Assembly (NCBI RefSeq): GCF_012563145.1
Contig: NZ_CP046230.1
Coordinates: 188,333 to 252,332, forward strand
Length of the DNA stretch: 64,000 nt
Source of the DNA: Enterobacteriaceae endosymbiont of Plateumaris consimilis
GTDB taxonomy: Bacteria > Pseudomonadota > Gammaproteobacteria > Enterobacterales > Enterobacteriaceae
Direction of reading: 5' to 3'
A program made the position numbers and the translations under genes. The notes under the pieces were generated by a model. The model ran no database searches and was not told where the DNA came from. It saw nothing but the letters and a program-made list of their open reading frames with translations. Of the stretch, positions 1 to 12,560 are shown piece after piece. Each line of letters opens with the position of its first letter. The first letter of the stretch is position 1.

Positions 1-182
1 TATTCAATTTGATAATTTTTGTGATTATATATTCCAGAAATATTAAAACAAGTAGTATTTATTTTATGAGATGTAATAGAAATTTTTTTTCCTATTAATT
101 GATTTAATAATGTAGATTTTCCTGAATTAGTTCTACCTAACATTAAAACTCTACCAAAATAAAAAGATATTATTTTATTCAC
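1..182 (-). CDS. era: GTPase Era, N-terminal part (runs off the window)
   Basis: Era is an essential Ras-like GTPase that binds 16S rRNA and helps mature the 30S subunit. Reading the minus strand from a GTG at 182-180 gives about 60 residues with the start of the G domain: a P-loop GRTNSGKS and, shortly after, the KISITS stretch and a TT pair in switch I, all aligned with E. coli Era. The rest of the gene lies outside the window. GTG is chosen because it lies 24 bases after the rnc stop and gives the right N-terminal length; rnc-era is a conserved operon. The P-loop reads GRTNSGKS where E. coli has GRPNVGKS, but the GxxxxGKS core is intact. Confidence 0.9.
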   Translation of the reverse strand, partial: MNKIISFYFGRVLMLGRTNSGKSTLLNQLIGKKISITSHKINTTCFNISGIYNHKNYQIE

Positions 183-206
183 TTTTTTAAAAACCTATAT
201 TATAAA

Positions 207-884
207 TTAAATTCCTAATTTAATTAATGCATGTTTTGCTGCCGATTGTTCTGCTTTACGACGACTAGAACCTATTCCTGTTATTATTTCTGACATACCG
301 TTAATTTTACATTGAATAGTAAATTTTTGATTATGTACTTCTCCATTTATCTGTATTATAAAATAATATGGTAATGGTAAATGAGATCTTTGTAAATATT
401 CTTGTAATTTTGTTTTAGGATCTTTTTGATTATTTCCAGGTATGATTTCTTTTAATCTAAACTTATACCATTTTAATATAATTTTTTCTACAATTCTAAT
501 ATTAGAATCTATACAAATACTACCAATTAAAGCTTCCATAGTATCTGCTAAAATAGATTCTCTATTATATCCTCCATTTTTTAATTCTCCTGGACCTAAT
601 AATAAATATTCACCTAATTTAAATGATCTAGCAATACTAGCTAATGTATTACCTCTTACTAAAGTAGCTCTCATACGACTCATATTACCTTCATTTATGT
701 TAGGAAATTTATTGTATAATTCTTTAGCAATAATATAACTAAGTATAGAATCTCCTAAAAATTCTAATCTTTCGTTATGTTTACAGCTTGCACTTCGATG
801 AGTTAAAGCTTGATACAATAAATTTTGATGTTTAAAAATGTAACCTAACTTTTGTTGTAATCGATTCATCATAATAAAATTCAC
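207..884 (-). CDS. rnc: Ribonuclease III
   Basis: Cytoplasmic endonuclease that cuts double-stranded RNA and processes rRNA precursors. The 225-residue protein has the family's normal length (E. coli 226). The RNase III signature [11 protein letters not shown] lies at residues 36-46, and the metal ligands E38, E41, D45, D114 and E117 are all present at E. coli numbering. A double-stranded RNA-binding domain follows from about residue 155 ([11 protein letters not shown] onward) with the basic GSSRRKAEQ motif near the end. The start is fixed by alignment with the E. coli N-terminus (MNxIxxNRLQxKLGY). It lies between lepB and era, the usual lepA-lepB-rnc-era order. Confidence 0.97.
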   Translation of the reverse strand: MNFIMMNRLQQKLGYIFKHQNLLYQALTHRSASCKHNERLEFLGDSILSYIIAKELYNKFPNINEGNMSRMRATLVRGNTLASIARSFKLGEYLLLGPGELKNGGYNRESILADTMEALIGSICIDSNIRIVEKIILKWYKFRLKEIIPGNNQKDPKTKLQEYLQRSHLPLPYYFIIQINGEVHNQKFTIQCKINGMSEIITGIGSSRRKAEQSAAKHALIKLGI

Positions 885-928
885 AGAATTATATTCTTAT
901 ATTTTTATATTTTATATAATAATTAATA

Positions 929-1894
929 TTATTTAATTTTTTTTATTCTATAAAAACGTATTTTAGATGGCCATTTATTTTCTTGTTTTTCTAAACTCAT
1001 CCAAATATAAGTAGCTTTACCTAATAAATATTTTCTATCTACAAAACCCCAATAACGACTGTCATAACTATCATCACGATTATCCCCCATAACAAAATAA
1101 TGATTATAAGGTACTATCCATGTATAATCTGATTGATTCTTTTGACGATATATTTTTAATGTTTGCATTATTTCAGGTGAAAATAAAATTTTATGAGATA
1201 AATTATGTATTTTTTCTGTATATTCAAATAATTTTAAACCACCAAATATATATTTTTTATGAATATTATAAATAATAATATTCTTATTTAAATGTTTATT
1301 AAAACATTTAAACATTTGAACATAATCACTGATTTTAAAATTTTTATATTGAATAATTTTTTTATTTTTATTAATAGGATATATAAAAATTTGCTTATTT
1401 TTAGCATTATATATAATTTTATCTCCTGGTAAACCTATTACTCTTTTAATATAATTTTCTTTAGGATTTTGAGGGAATTGAAAAACAACAACATCTCCTC
1501 TTTTAGGATTTTTATTATTTATAATATAATTATTATTTAATGGATTTTTTATACCATAAATAAATTTATTAACTAAAATAAAATCTCCTATAAATAACGT
1601 TGGCATCATAGATTCTGATGGAATATAAAATGGTTCATATACAAAAGAACGAATTAAAAATACTATTAATATAATAGGGAATAAAGATCCAATTTCTCTT
1701 TTCCAAGATTCTCTATACTTACTAATATTATAATAATATATATTTTGATTATGTCTTTTTTTATAAAAAATATATAATATTATGATTTTATAATAAATCC
1801 ATATACATCCTGTTATTAATAAACTAAAAATTAATATTAATTGAAATATATTATTATTCATATTTTTTATACTTACAGCAAATAAATTATTCAT
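929..1894 (-). CDS. lepB: Signal peptidase I
   Basis: Inner-membrane serine protease that removes signal peptides from exported proteins such as the OmpA and DegP encoded in this window. The protein has 321 residues (E. coli 324). Two hydrophobic N-terminal segments (about 17-43 and 71-85) are followed by the catalytic serine S95 in PSESMMPT and the general base K150 in [12 protein letters not shown]. Box E ([14 protein letters not shown]) is near the C-terminus. The first codons overlap the lepA stop by four bases, suggesting translational coupling. The loop between boxes D and E is Asn/Lys/Ile-rich and diverged. Confidence 0.96.
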   Translation of the reverse strand: MNNLFAVSIKNMNNNIFQLILIFSLLITGCIWIYYKIIILYIFYKKRHNQNIYYYNISKYRESWKREIGSLFPIILIVFLIRSFVYEPFYIPSESMMPTLFIGDFILVNKFIYGIKNPLNNNYIINNKNPKRGDVVVFQFPQNPKENYIKRVIGLPGDKIIYNAKNKQIFIYPINKNKKIIQYKNFKISDYVQMFKCFNKHLNKNIIIYNIHKKYIFGGLKLFEYTEKIHNLSHKILFSPEIMQTLKIYRQKNQSDYTWIVPYNHYFVMGDNRDDSYDSRYWGFVDRKYLLGKATYIWMSLEKQENKWPSKIRFYRIKKIK

Positions 1895-3681
1895 TTTGTT
1901 ATCTTTAATATAGATAAAAATATAGAAGTAGGTAATAAAACATTACCAATAACTTTCATTTTTTTTTTTCCTTCTTTTTGTTTTTGAATTAATTTTTTTT
2001 TACGGCTTATATCTCCTCCATAACATTTTGCTATAACATTTTTTCTAAGTTGTTTAATAGTAGAACTAGAAATAATATTTCTTCCTATAGCAGCTTGTAT
2101 TTTTATATCAAATTGTTGTCTCGGAATTAATTTTTTTATTTTTTCTACTAATAAATTACAATAATAATAAATTTTATTTTTATAAGTAATAGTAGTTAAT
2201 GCATCAACACGTTTTTGATTAATTAATATATTAACACACACTAAATCAGATTTTTTAAATTTAATAAAATGATAATTAAGTGATGCATAACCACTAGATA
2301 TTGATTTCAAATTATCAAAAAAACTAATAATAACTTCCAACATAGGTATTTCATATATTAATAATACTTGATTAGTATGATAAATCATATTAATATGTAC
2401 TCCGTTTTTTTCTGCACATAACTTCATTATATTACCTATATATTTTATAGGAGATAAAATATTACATTTAGCAATTGGTTCCCTTAATTCTTTAATTTTA
2501 TTAATTTCTGGAAATTTAGATGGATTATCTGCATAAATAATTTTTTTATCTATTGTTTCTATTTGGTATTTTACTGTAGGCATAGTAGTAATAATATGAA
2601 TATTATATTCACGTTCTAATCTTTGTTGTATAATTTCCATATGTAGTAAACCTAAAAAACCACATCTATAACCATAACCTAATATACTAGAATTTTCTGG
2701 TTCAAAAAATAATGATGCATCATTTAAACTCAATTTTTTTAATGCATTATTAAATATATTATAATCACTAGAAGAAATCGGAAATAAACTTGCATATACT
2801 TGAGGTTTTATTTTTTGAAATCCAGATAATATAACATGAGATGGATTAGAATATAATGTTATAGTACTTCCTACTGGAAGTTCACTAATATTTTTTACAC
2901 CAAAAATTATCCAACCAACTTCTCCACAATTTAATTTTTTTAATTCTATTTGTTTAGGAGTAAAAATACCTAATCGTTCTACAAAATATTTTTTTTGTGT
3001 ATTCAAAATTATAATTTTATCTCCTTTACTAACACTACCATTTTTAATTCTAATTAATGATACTACTCCTAAATAATTATTAAACCAAGAATCTATAATT
3101 AATGCTTGTAAAGGAAAAGAAGATTTTCCAGAAGGAAATGGAATTTGATTTACTATTTCTTCTATTATTTCTAAAACACCAAATCCTGTTTTTGCAGAAC
3201 ATTTCAAATTAAGTTTCGATTTAATTCCTATAATTTCTTCTATTTCTTTTTGAACTTTATCAATATTAGCGTTTAACAAATCAATTTTATTAATAACAGG
3301 CAAAACTTTTAATCCCATTTTTATAGCAATATGACAATTAGATAATGTTTGTGCTTCAATACCTTGAACAGCATCTATTAATAATAGAGCACCTTCGCAT
3401 GCAGATAAAGATCTAGATACTTCATAAGAAAAATCAACATGTCCTGGAGTATCAATAAAATTTAATTTATATATATTTTTATTTTTTGACTGATAATTTA
3501 GAGTTACACTCTGTGCTTTTATTGTAATTCCTCTTTCTTTTTCTAACTCCATAGTATCTAATACTTGTGATTTCATTTCTCTATTAGATAAACCACCACA
3601 TAATTCTATTAAACGATCTGCAAATGTAGATTTTCCATGATCAATATGAGCAATAATGGAAAAATTTCTTATATTTTTCAT
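1891..3681 (-). CDS. lepA: Elongation factor 4 (LepA), ribosome back-translocase
   Basis: Translational GTPase that acts on stalled ribosomes. It is full length at 596 residues (E. coli 599). The G domain shows the P-loop AHIDHGKST at 11-19, DTPGH at 77-81 and NKID at 131-134. Domains II-V follow, ending in the LepA-specific C-terminal stretch [13 protein letters not shown]. First gene of the lepA-lepB-rnc-era block; it overlaps lepB by four bases and starts 29 bases after the prlC stop, so it may be cotranscribed with prlC, which is not its neighbour in E. coli. Confidence 0.97.
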   Translation of the reverse strand: MKNIRNFSIIAHIDHGKSTFADRLIELCGGLSNREMKSQVLDTMELEKERGITIKAQSVTLNYQSKNKNIYKLNFIDTPGHVDFSYEVSRSLSACEGALLLIDAVQGIEAQTLSNCHIAIKMGLKVLPVINKIDLLNANIDKVQKEIEEIIGIKSKLNLKCSAKTGFGVLEIIEEIVNQIPFPSGKSSFPLQALIIDSWFNNYLGVVSLIRIKNGSVSKGDKIIILNTQKKYFVERLGIFTPKQIELKKLNCGEVGWIIFGVKNISELPVGSTITLYSNPSHVILSGFQKIKPQVYASLFPISSSDYNIFNNALKKLSLNDASLFFEPENSSILGYGYRCGFLGLLHMEIIQQRLEREYNIHIITTMPTVKYQIETIDKKIIYADNPSKFPEINKIKELREPIAKCNILSPIKYIGNIMKLCAEKNGVHINMIYHTNQVLLIYEIPMLEVIISFFDNLKSISSGYASLNYHFIKFKKSDLVCVNILINQKRVDALTTITYKNKIYYYCNLLVEKIKKLIPRQQFDIKIQAAIGRNIISSSTIKQLRKNVIAKCYGGDISRKKKLIQKQKEGKKKMKVIGNVLLPTSIFLSILKITK

Positions 3682-3710
3682 AAAATATTTTATATGTATA
3701 TTATTAATAA

Positions 3711-5765
3711 TTATTTTTTTGAAATTTTAATTCCTTTATGTATAAGCAAAATATTACTATCTAATTTTCTATTTCTGAATTTTTCAAATAAAACAAAAGG
3801 ATCTTTAATATTTATTTGAGATAAAAAGTTATCTAAAAATTTTTTTCCTATTTTTTTATTAAATAAATTATTTTCTTTAAAATATAAAAAAGAATCCGCA
3901 GCTAATTGTTCTGACCATAAATAACTATAATAACCAGCTGCATACTCTCCTGCGAATATATGATTAAAAATATTTATATATTTATTCCAAGATGGAGTTT
4001 GTACAATAGAAACTAGATTAGATCTAATTTCATACATTAATTGTAATATTTGATTATTATCTTTTATAGGATTAAATTCATTATGAATTTTTATATCAAA
4101 TAAACTTAATTCAATTTGACGCATCATAGATAATGCAGAATTATATTGTTTAGATTTAACTAAATTATCCACCATTTTTTGTGGCATAATTTGATTAGTT
4201 TGATAATGTTTAGAAATTAAAGAAATAACTTTTGGTTCCCAACATAAAGACTCTATAAATTGACTAGGAAACTCTACTATATCAAAATAAATTCCATTTA
4301 TTCCTGAAATGTTAGGTATATTAATTTTTGTTATTATATGATGTAGTGCATGTCCAAATTCGTGAAATAATGTTATAACATCATTATGAGTTAATAAAGT
4401 AATATCATCAACAATAGGAATAGTAAAATTACAGTTAACATAAGCTACTGGATATTGTAATATATTATCAGATTTCATTAATCTAGACTGACAAATATCC
4501 ATCCAAGCTCCATTTCTTTTATTTTGACGAATATATAAATCAAAATATATACTTCCATATAACTCATTATTTTCATTAAAAACATCAAAAAATAATATAT
4601 TTTTGTCCCACACATTTACTTTTCTTTTTTTAAAAATTAAACCAAAAATTTTATTTACAACTTTAAACAATCCGTATATAACATGAGATAATGGAAAGTA
4701 AGAACATATAATATCATCATTTATACCATAAAGATGGTATTTATATTTTTCTATATAAAATAAAGTATCCCATGGTTTAATTTCTATTAAATTATATTTT
4801 TTTTTAACAAAAATTTTTAAGTCAGAAACTTCTTTTTGAGCTTGATTGTAAGAATGTTTAATTAAATTTTTAAGAAAGAATATGATTTTGTTGTAATTTT
4901 TAACTGATTTGTCTATAAGAGATTTTTCTGTATAAGAATTATATCCTAATAAATTTGCTAATTCATAACGTGATTTTAATAATTTAATTATAATAGGAAA
5001 ATTATCCCAACAATTTTTTTTATCTTTATTTGAAGCTCTAGTATTATAAGCATAATATAATGTTTTACGAAGTGTTTTATTTTCACAAAATTGCATTATT
5101 CCCAAATAGATTGGTATATCTAAAGATAATAAATATCCTTTTTGATTTTTTTTTTTAGCATTATCTTTAATTAAATTAAGAATATTATTAGGTATACCTT
5201 TTAATTCTATTTTGTTTAAAATATTTAATTTCCAAGATGTTATACTATCAAACATATTATTATTAAAAATAATACTTAAATGAGATAGATTTTTCATAAT
5301 TTTCATATATTTTTTTTTATTTTTATCAGTTAACTTAATTCCTGATAATTCATAATAATGTAATATATTATTAATAGATTTTTTTTTCGTATGATCAAGT
5401 AAATAAAACTTATTTTTTTTTATAAAGATATAAGCATTATATAATGTTCTATTTTGTTTAATCCATAAATTATATTCATTAATTATTTCAATAAAAATAT
5501 TATATATTTTACGTAATTCATCAGTATGTTTTACATAGTTTAAATGATTTATTATAGAACAAATACGATTAAAATTTTCATCTAATTCCAAAATTGGTTG
5601 ACAAAAATTTTCCCAATTATAAATATTTTCATATTTTTTTAATAATTTATTTATTAATAATTTATTATTATTAATAGTTATTTGAATAGCAGGTATTATG
5701 AATTTATATTCAATTTTATTGAATGGAGGTAAAATAAAATTTTTAAGAAAAGGATTATTATTCAT
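3711..5765 (-). CDS. prlC: Oligopeptidase A (M3 metallopeptidase)
   Basis: Cytoplasmic zinc peptidase that degrades short peptides, including cleaved signal peptides. The 684-residue frame aligns end to end with E. coli PrlC/OpdA (680). The zinc motif HEFGH is at residues 468-472, and the downstream conserved blocks around [15 protein letters not shown] are present. The N-terminal LPPF and the WENFCQPxxELD region favour PrlC over the paralogue Dcp. It sits between rlmB and lepA, a junction of two E. coli loci brought together by deletion or rearrangement. No broken motif was seen. Confidence 0.93.
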   Translation of the reverse strand: MNNNPFLKNFILPPFNKIEYKFIIPAIQITINNNKLLINKLLKKYENIYNWENFCQPILELDENFNRICSIINHLNYVKHTDELRKIYNIFIEIINEYNLWIKQNRTLYNAYIFIKKNKFYLLDHTKKKSINNILHYYELSGIKLTDKNKKKYMKIMKNLSHLSIIFNNNMFDSITSWKLNILNKIELKGIPNNILNLIKDNAKKKNQKGYLLSLDIPIYLGIMQFCENKTLRKTLYYAYNTRASNKDKKNCWDNFPIIIKLLKSRYELANLLGYNSYTEKSLIDKSVKNYNKIIFFLKNLIKHSYNQAQKEVSDLKIFVKKKYNLIEIKPWDTLFYIEKYKYHLYGINDDIICSYFPLSHVIYGLFKVVNKIFGLIFKKRKVNVWDKNILFFDVFNENNELYGSIYFDLYIRQNKRNGAWMDICQSRLMKSDNILQYPVAYVNCNFTIPIVDDITLLTHNDVITLFHEFGHALHHIITKINIPNISGINGIYFDIVEFPSQFIESLCWEPKVISLISKHYQTNQIMPQKMVDNLVKSKQYNSALSMMRQIELSLFDIKIHNEFNPIKDNNQILQLMYEIRSNLVSIVQTPSWNKYINIFNHIFAGEYAAGYYSYLWSEQLAADSFLYFKENNLFNKKIGKKFLDNFLSQINIKDPFVLFEKFRNRKLDSNILLIHKGIKISKK

Positions 5766-5831
5766 AATAAAATCTCAATTTTATATTAAATAGTAAAATT
5801 ATTTTTTAAATAATACATTATATCATTTTTA

Positions 5832-6578
5832 CTATTTTAAAAATAAATTTTGTCTTATTATTTCAAATAGAAAAATACCAGTAGATACAGAAACATTTAA
5901 AGAATTAACATTATTAAATAATGGTATGTTTAATAACATATCACAATTATTTTTTATAATAGGGCGTATTCCTTTATGTTCTGATCCCATAATTACACAT
6001 ATTGGTAGATATATTTTTTTATCAAAAAGAATATTTTTACTTTTAGTATCAGTTCCTATAATAGTTATATTATTATTTTTTAATAAATTAATAATTTGAA
6101 CTAAATTATTTACAAATATAATCGGTAATTGTTCTGAAGTTCCACAAGATACCTTTTTAACTGTTGAATTTAATTTTGAAGAATGATGTTTAGATAATAT
6201 AATAATATTTACTTTAGCTGCTACAGCAGTTCTTATACATGCTCCTAAATTATGTGGATCTGTTATCCTATCTAACATTAAAATAAATGGTTTTTTAAAT
6301 TTTTTAATAATTTTTATTATATCATTTTTATGATATTTAGGTTGTTTAAAATATATTAAACCCAATATTCCTTGATGTACATGATTATTAGTTTTTTTAT
6401 CTAACCATTGTTTTTTTACTTTATAACATGGAATATTATATTTTTTTATATTAATAAATATTTCTTTAATTTTATTTGTAATTTTTTTATTATTTAAAAT
6501 ACAAATTTTTTTAAATAATTTTGGATCTTTTTTTAAAAGATTTATTACAGGATAAATTCCAAAAATAACATCTTCCAT
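5832..6578 (-). CDS. rlmB: 23S rRNA (Gm2251) 2'-O-methyltransferase
   Basis: SPOUT-family methyltransferase that modifies G2251 in the 23S rRNA P loop. It has 248 residues (E. coli 243). The N-terminal substrate-binding domain begins GIYPVINLL, followed by the three SPOUT motifs: DPHNLGACIRTA, MGSEHKGIRP and SLNVSVSTG, which form the knotted SAM site. In E. coli rlmB follows rnr and nsrR after purA; those two genes are missing here, leaving rlmB about 107 bases downstream of purA on the same strand. Confidence 0.95.
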   Translation of the reverse strand: MEDVIFGIYPVINLLKKDPKLFKKICILNNKKITNKIKEIFINIKKYNIPCYKVKKQWLDKKTNNHVHQGILGLIYFKQPKYHKNDIIKIIKKFKKPFILMLDRITDPHNLGACIRTAVAAKVNIIILSKHHSSKLNSTVKKVSCGTSEQLPIIFVNNLVQIINLLKNNNITIIGTDTKSKNILFDKKIYLPICVIMGSEHKGIRPIIKNNCDMLLNIPLFNNVNSLNVSVSTGIFLFEIIRQNLFLK

Positions 6579-6686
6579 AAATATAATTTATTTTAAAATA
6601 AAGAATTAATTATATCATTTAAAAAATTAAAAAAAAAGAGTTTAATTTATTTAAATAAAAATGTTTTTTTATATAAATAAATATAA

Positions 6687-7991
<1,305 letters not shown>

Positions 7992-8120
7992 TCAATGAAT
8001 TATATTTTCACCCTTTAAATTTAAAGTAAATAATTATATTTAAAAATGTTTTATTAAAAACAAATTATAAAATAATATAAACTATATGAATTATAATATT
8101 TTTTATATTTTAAAAATATA

Positions 8121-8861
8121 TTAAATATTATTTATTAAAATAATGTTTTTATGTTTAATTTTACATTTAATTTTTTCTGCAATTTCTTTTGCTTGATTTT
8201 CTTGATTATAAATAATATATTTTTTTTCATAATTTATACGATCAAATATACTTTTTAATATTTCTTTAGATAAAAGAACATTTTTTATTCTAACATCAAT
8301 AATACTAATTCCAATATCAGCTAAATTATTAATAATAATTTTGTTATTATTTTGAAAAATTAATTGAGATATAAAGTTTTTTTTCAAATTTTTAATTGTA
8401 TTATAATTACAATTTAATAAATTTTTTATTGAAAATTCATCATCATTATTAAAAATATTTTCAATATTTAATTTATCAAGTTCAAATTGTAATTTCTCAC
8501 TAAATTTTTTTTTAAGTATAATTTCAGTTTGAATCAAATTACCATTAGTTGCTGAAATATATTTCTTAAAATCAATAATTTTCCATATTATATATCCTTT
8601 AATTATTAAATCTTTTTTAGAATTTAAAACAAATTTTCCAATTTCAAAATTAGTATTTAATAATCCAGTATGTAAAATTTTAATTGTATTTAAAAATGGA
8701 ATTTTAAAATATAATCCTGGTTTATATATAGTAATAATATCTTTTGTTTTATAGTTATTATTACATATGTGAATACCAACATATCCTTCATTAATAATAA
8801 ATACAGATAAATAAAAAAAATTTAATAGAATTATTAATAAATAAATTAAACATTTATACAT
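8121..8861 (-). CDS. hflC: HflC, FtsH-regulating membrane protein, C-terminally shortened
   Basis: HflC pairs with HflK in the inner membrane to form a large periplasm-facing complex that modulates the FtsH protease. This copy has 246 residues against 334 in E. coli. One N-terminal membrane segment (about 4-23) is followed by the SPFH/band-7 domain, recognisable from NEGYVGIHI through KPGLYFKIPFLNTI to the DIGISIIDVRIKN block. The protein ends early in the following helical region (near NRINYEKKYI), so about 90 residues of the usual C-terminus are gone. Sequence drift is high. It starts 18 bases after hflK, so the hflKC operon is kept, but function may be weakened. Confidence 0.85.
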   Translation of the reverse strand: MYKCLIYLLIILLNFFYLSVFIINEGYVGIHICNNNYKTKDIITIYKPGLYFKIPFLNTIKILHTGLLNTNFEIGKFVLNSKKDLIIKGYIIWKIIDFKKYISATNGNLIQTEIILKKKFSEKLQFELDKLNIENIFNNDDEFSIKNLLNCNYNTIKNLKKNFISQLIFQNNNKIIINNLADIGISIIDVRIKNVLLSKEILKSIFDRINYEKKYIIYNQENQAKEIAEKIKCKIKHKNIILINNI

Positions 8862-8879
8862 TTTTTTAAATTCTTTTAA

Positions 8880-9791
8880 TTAAATTAGATTTATAAAAAA
8901 TATTTTAAATATATTATTTTTATAATTTTTATCTATTATTAATAATATATTATTATTTTTAATAATAAATTGTTTACAATTACTAAATATATTTTCTATT
9001 ATTCTTAAATTTGTACTTTGTATTTGAATTTTTTTGAATAAATTATATAAACATAAAAAATTATTACATTGTTTTACTTTAGACAATTTTTTAATAATTA
9101 TTTCTAATATATATGATTTATCTTGTTTTTTTATACAAAAAATTATTTTTTTTCTTTGAAAACATTTTTTTTCACAATATAACATTGCATTTCTTATATA
9201 ATGTTTTCTATTTTCTTGAATAAGAAAAAAATCATGAAATGATTTTTCTACTTCCTGAGGAAGTTTAAAATATTCAAGATTAATATCTAAAATATTAATA
9301 CCAAAATTATATTTTCGTACTATTAATTGTAATTTTTGTTTAATTTCATTACTTATTATATTATCGTTTTTAGTTAAAATATAATTTATTGAGAATTTTC
9401 CTATTACTTCATTTAAAACACTATCAATAGATTGTTGAAAATTCTTCATTAAATATTGATTTGACATTGTATAAGCTAATGGATCAAATATTTTATATTG
9501 TACAGTTACTTTAGTATTAACTAAATTTAAATCTGAAGTTAATATCATCCCATCTGTAATTAATTGTTTTACAGAAATAATATTTACAATATTAATTTTA
9601 TCTAAAAAAATAATTCTCCAATGTAATCCTGGAGAAACTAAATTATATAACTTACCTAATCTAATAATAATACCTTTATCTGTATTTTTTATAATATAAA
9701 ATCCATTAACAAAGAAAAATAAAAAAATTAATAAAAAAAATATAGAAAAATATTTTATTGGTTTGTTTTTATTGAAATTATTTTGACCCAT
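8880..9791 (-). CDS. hflK: HflK, FtsH-regulating membrane protein, shortened at both ends
   Basis: Partner of HflC in the FtsH-associated SPFH complex. It has 303 residues against about 419 in E. coli. The Gly-rich N-terminal cytoplasmic tail is reduced to about a dozen residues before a membrane segment (about 14-32). The band-7 domain is clear (KNTDKGIIIRLGKL, SPGLHWRIIFLDKI, VTVQYKIFDPLAY). The helical region is diverged and the disordered C-terminal tail of the E. coli protein is missing. In E. coli the order is miaA-hfq-hflX-hflK-hflC; here hfq and hflX have been deleted between miaA and hflK. Confidence 0.87.
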   Translation of the reverse strand: MGQNNFNKNKPIKYFSIFFLLIFLFFFVNGFYIIKNTDKGIIIRLGKLYNLVSPGLHWRIIFLDKINIVNIISVKQLITDGMILTSDLNLVNTKVTVQYKIFDPLAYTMSNQYLMKNFQQSIDSVLNEVIGKFSINYILTKNDNIISNEIKQKLQLIVRKYNFGINILDINLEYFKLPQEVEKSFHDFFLIQENRKHYIRNAMLYCEKKCFQRKKIIFCIKKQDKSYILEIIIKKLSKVKQCNNFLCLYNLFKKIQIQSTNLRIIENIFSNCKQFIIKNNNILLIIDKNYKNNIFKIFFINLI

Positions 9792-9888
9792 ACTTTTTTA
9801 ATTTTTGTTAAAATAAAAATTTTAATTTTATTATATAATTTTAGTTATTTATATATATCATATTTTTATATTAATCATAAAATTATTT

Positions 9889-10830
9889 TTATAAAAATAT
9901 TTTATTTATGACTTTTATCATAGAATTATATGCAGAATCTAAATTTTCACTATTTAACCAATATATATTATTCCAATTTTTAAGCCATGTTAATTGCTTT
10001 TTAGCTAAATGACGTGTAGATAAAATTATTTGATTAAACATATCTGTATAATTTATTTCATTTTTAATATAAAAATACATGGGTTTATAACCAATGCAAC
10101 GCATTGAAGGAAAATTTATTTGTAATTTTTTGTTATGTAAAAGATGTCTTACTTCTGTTTCAAATCCTAATTGAAACATTTTAATTAATCTTTCATTTAT
10201 AGCATCATGTAATTTATTACGATTATAATAAGTAAGAGCAAATTGATATATTTTGTAAGGAATTTTATTTTTTTTAATTTTTATTAGTTGACTTAACGGT
10301 TTACCTGTTAGAAAAAATACTTCTAATGCTCTTAAATTTCTTTGTAAATCAGAAGGATGAATTTTATTTGCGGAACATGAATCCACTTTATTTAATAAAT
10401 CATGTAAAGTTTTATATTTACTATGATTATTAATTTTCTTAATAATAAAATTACGAATGTGAACATTAGTCGATGGTAAAGAAGAAATTGGTTCAATTAA
10501 TTTTTTATAGTAAAACATACTACCACCAACTAATAATGGTATTTTGCCTTTTTTAATTATTAGTTTAATAATTTTTAAAACATCATAATAAAATTCAAAT
10601 ACAGAATAATATTCATAAGGCTCTTTAATATCAATTAACCAATGTTTGGTATAATAAAGATCTTTTTTATTTGGTTTAGCTGTACCTATATTCATCCATT
10701 TATATATTAAAGAAGAATCTACACTTATTAATTCAATAGGAAAAATTTTCGATAATTTCATTGCTAAATAAGTTTTTCTTGAAGCTGTAGTACCCATTAA
10801 AAATATTATTGGTGGTAATTTATTATTCAT
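9889..10830 (-). CDS. miaA: tRNA dimethylallyltransferase with altered Walker A motif
   Basis: MiaA adds the dimethylallyl group to A37 of tRNAs that read codons beginning with U. It is full length at 313 residues (E. coli 316), with ISVDSxLIYKxMxIGTAKP, LVGGSMFYYKKL, IHPSDLQRNLRALEV and the C-terminal TRHLAKKQLTW block. The P-loop reads GTTASRKT (13-20) where the family has GPTASGKT: the near-invariant glycine before the lysine is Arg18 (codon AGA on the minus strand at 10779-10777). K19 and T20 remain. The start overlaps the end of mutL by eight bases, the E. coli arrangement. Confidence 0.93.
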   Translation of the reverse strand: MNNKLPPIIFLMGTTASRKTYLAMKLSKIFPIELISVDSSLIYKWMNIGTAKPNKKDLYYTKHWLIDIKEPYEYYSVFEFYYDVLKIIKLIIKKGKIPLLVGGSMFYYKKLIEPISSLPSTNVHIRNFIIKKINNHSKYKTLHDLLNKVDSCSANKIHPSDLQRNLRALEVFFLTGKPLSQLIKIKKNKIPYKIYQFALTYYNRNKLHDAINERLIKMFQLGFETEVRHLLHNKKLQINFPSMRCIGYKPMYFYIKNEINYTDMFNQIILSTRHLAKKQLTWLKNWNNIYWLNSENLDSAYNSMIKVINKIFL

Positions 10831-12535
10831 ATAATATATTATTAAAATTTATTGGATAAAATAACTTTTTAATTATAATAGTATTATTATTCAAAATAAA
10901 TAATTCTAACTCCATTAATAAATCAATTGTTTTAAAATAATCCCATAATTTTGTTATATTAATAATATATGTAAATATCCATTTTAATATTTTTTTAAAA
11001 GTAATGTTATTTTTAATTAGACAATATTTGAATAAATTTATAAAAAATGATTGTATATCAAAATTTTCTAATAAAGAAGGTATTGATATTAATCTTAATT
11101 GATATTTATTAAATTTATTTATAACAAAATTAAATCCTAAAATTTTTAAAATTTTTTTTAATCTATTAAAAATATCTAATTCTTTTTGGATTAATTTTAT
11201 TTGTAAATTTAAAAAAATAATTTCAATATTATTTTGATTTTCTAAATAAAATTTATATTTAATTTTAAGTAATAAAAATTCTATTTCTTTTACAGAAAGA
11301 TAAAACAAAATATCATTTTTTTCAACTATAATCCAAGTATTTTTGATTATTGTTCTTAATATACCAAAATTTTTAAAATGAAAAAGAGGAATATTTTTTA
11401 ATATAACTAGTTTTTTTTTATTAATTTTATTAAAAAAATTATTATTATAATAATTATCTATATTTTTTTTATTTTTTTTTATAACAACATCAGTATTTTT
11501 TTTATTTTGATTAAAAAAAATTTTTTTATTTGTAAAATAAAGTGAAGAATTTAATATACTTTTATAAAAAAAATTATAAATCAATTCTAATTGAAAAAAA
11601 TTTACATCTTTTTTTTGTGGATGTACATTAATATCAATTTTATTTGGTTCAATTTCTAAATAGATTAAAAATGATTGATGATAGTAACAACCAAATTTAA
11701 TTTTACATATTTCTTTAATAATATGATTAATAAATTTATTATTGATAAGACGATTATTAATATAAAAATATTTCTTTATATTATTCGAATAATATTTACT
11801 TTCAGGGATTGTAATCCAACCAAATAAACTCATTTTATAATCATTTGAGTTTATTTTTAATGATTGATTAATAAAATCTTTACCACATATTTTATTAATT
11901 CTATTAATATAGGAAATATTATTTTCTACTTTTGGAAAATTATAAATAACTTTATTATTATAAATAAATTTAATACCTATATTTAATTTCATTAAAATAA
12001 AAGATTTAATTATATTTTTAATATATATAAATTCTATTTTATTATTAGGTATAAATTTTCTCCTAACTGGCATATTATAAAAAAGATCTAATACTTCTAT
12101 TGTTGTTCCTACAGAATTTGGTGATGGTTTTATATAAGTTATATTACTATCCATACCTTCTGTATATATTTCCCAAGCTGTCTTTTGGCATACTGTTTTT
12201 GAAATAATTTTTATTCTAGATATATTTTTAATACTAGTTAATGCTTCACCTCTAAAACCAAAACTTTTAAAAGACTCTAGATCATCTAAATTTTTTATTT
12301 TACTTGTTGCATATTTTTTTAAACATAATAATAAATCATCTTTAGACATACCAATTCCATTGTCATTAATTTTAATTAATTTAACTCCTCCTTTTTCAAT
12401 AAAAATATTTATTTGAGATGATAAAGCATCAATACTATTTTCAATAAGTTCTTTAATAACTGCTGACGGTCTATCAATAACTTCACCAGCTGCTATTTGT
12501 TTTATAATTTCTTTAGGTAATATTTTTATAGACAT
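10823..12535 (-). CDS. mutL: DNA mismatch repair protein MutL
   Basis: GHKL-type ATPase that couples mismatch recognition by MutS to strand removal. It has 570 residues (E. coli 615). The N-terminal ATPase domain is well conserved: IAAGEVIDRPSAVIKELIENSIDA, DNGIGM and GFRGEAL, then VGTTIEVLDLFYNMPVRRKF and INVHPQKKDVNF. From about residue 345 the linker is an Asn/Lys-rich low-complexity stretch, and the C-terminal dimerisation domain is heavily diverged though still in frame to a plausible end. MutS is not in this window. It is the upstream neighbour of miaA; tsaE and amiB, which precede it in E. coli, are absent. Confidence 0.94.
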   Translation of the reverse strand: MSIKILPKEIIKQIAAGEVIDRPSAVIKELIENSIDALSSQINIFIEKGGVKLIKINDNGIGMSKDDLLLCLKKYATSKIKNLDDLESFKSFGFRGEALTSIKNISRIKIISKTVCQKTAWEIYTEGMDSNITYIKPSPNSVGTTIEVLDLFYNMPVRRKFIPNNKIEFIYIKNIIKSFILMKLNIGIKFIYNNKVIYNFPKVENNISYINRINKICGKDFINQSLKINSNDYKMSLFGWITIPESKYYSNNIKKYFYINNRLINNKFINHIIKEICKIKFGCYYHQSFLIYLEIEPNKIDINVHPQKKDVNFFQLELIYNFFYKSILNSSLYFTNKKIFFNQNKKNTDVVIKKNKKNIDNYYNNNFFNKINKKKLVILKNIPLFHFKNFGILRTIIKNTWIIVEKNDILFYLSVKEIEFLLLKIKYKFYLENQNNIEIIFLNLQIKLIQKELDIFNRLKKILKILGFNFVINKFNKYQLRLISIPSLLENFDIQSFFINLFKYCLIKNNITFKKILKWIFTYIINITKLWDYFKTIDLLMELELFILNNNTIIIKKLFYPINFNNILYE

Positions 12536-12560
12536 TTATTTTAAATAATCAATTATTTTT

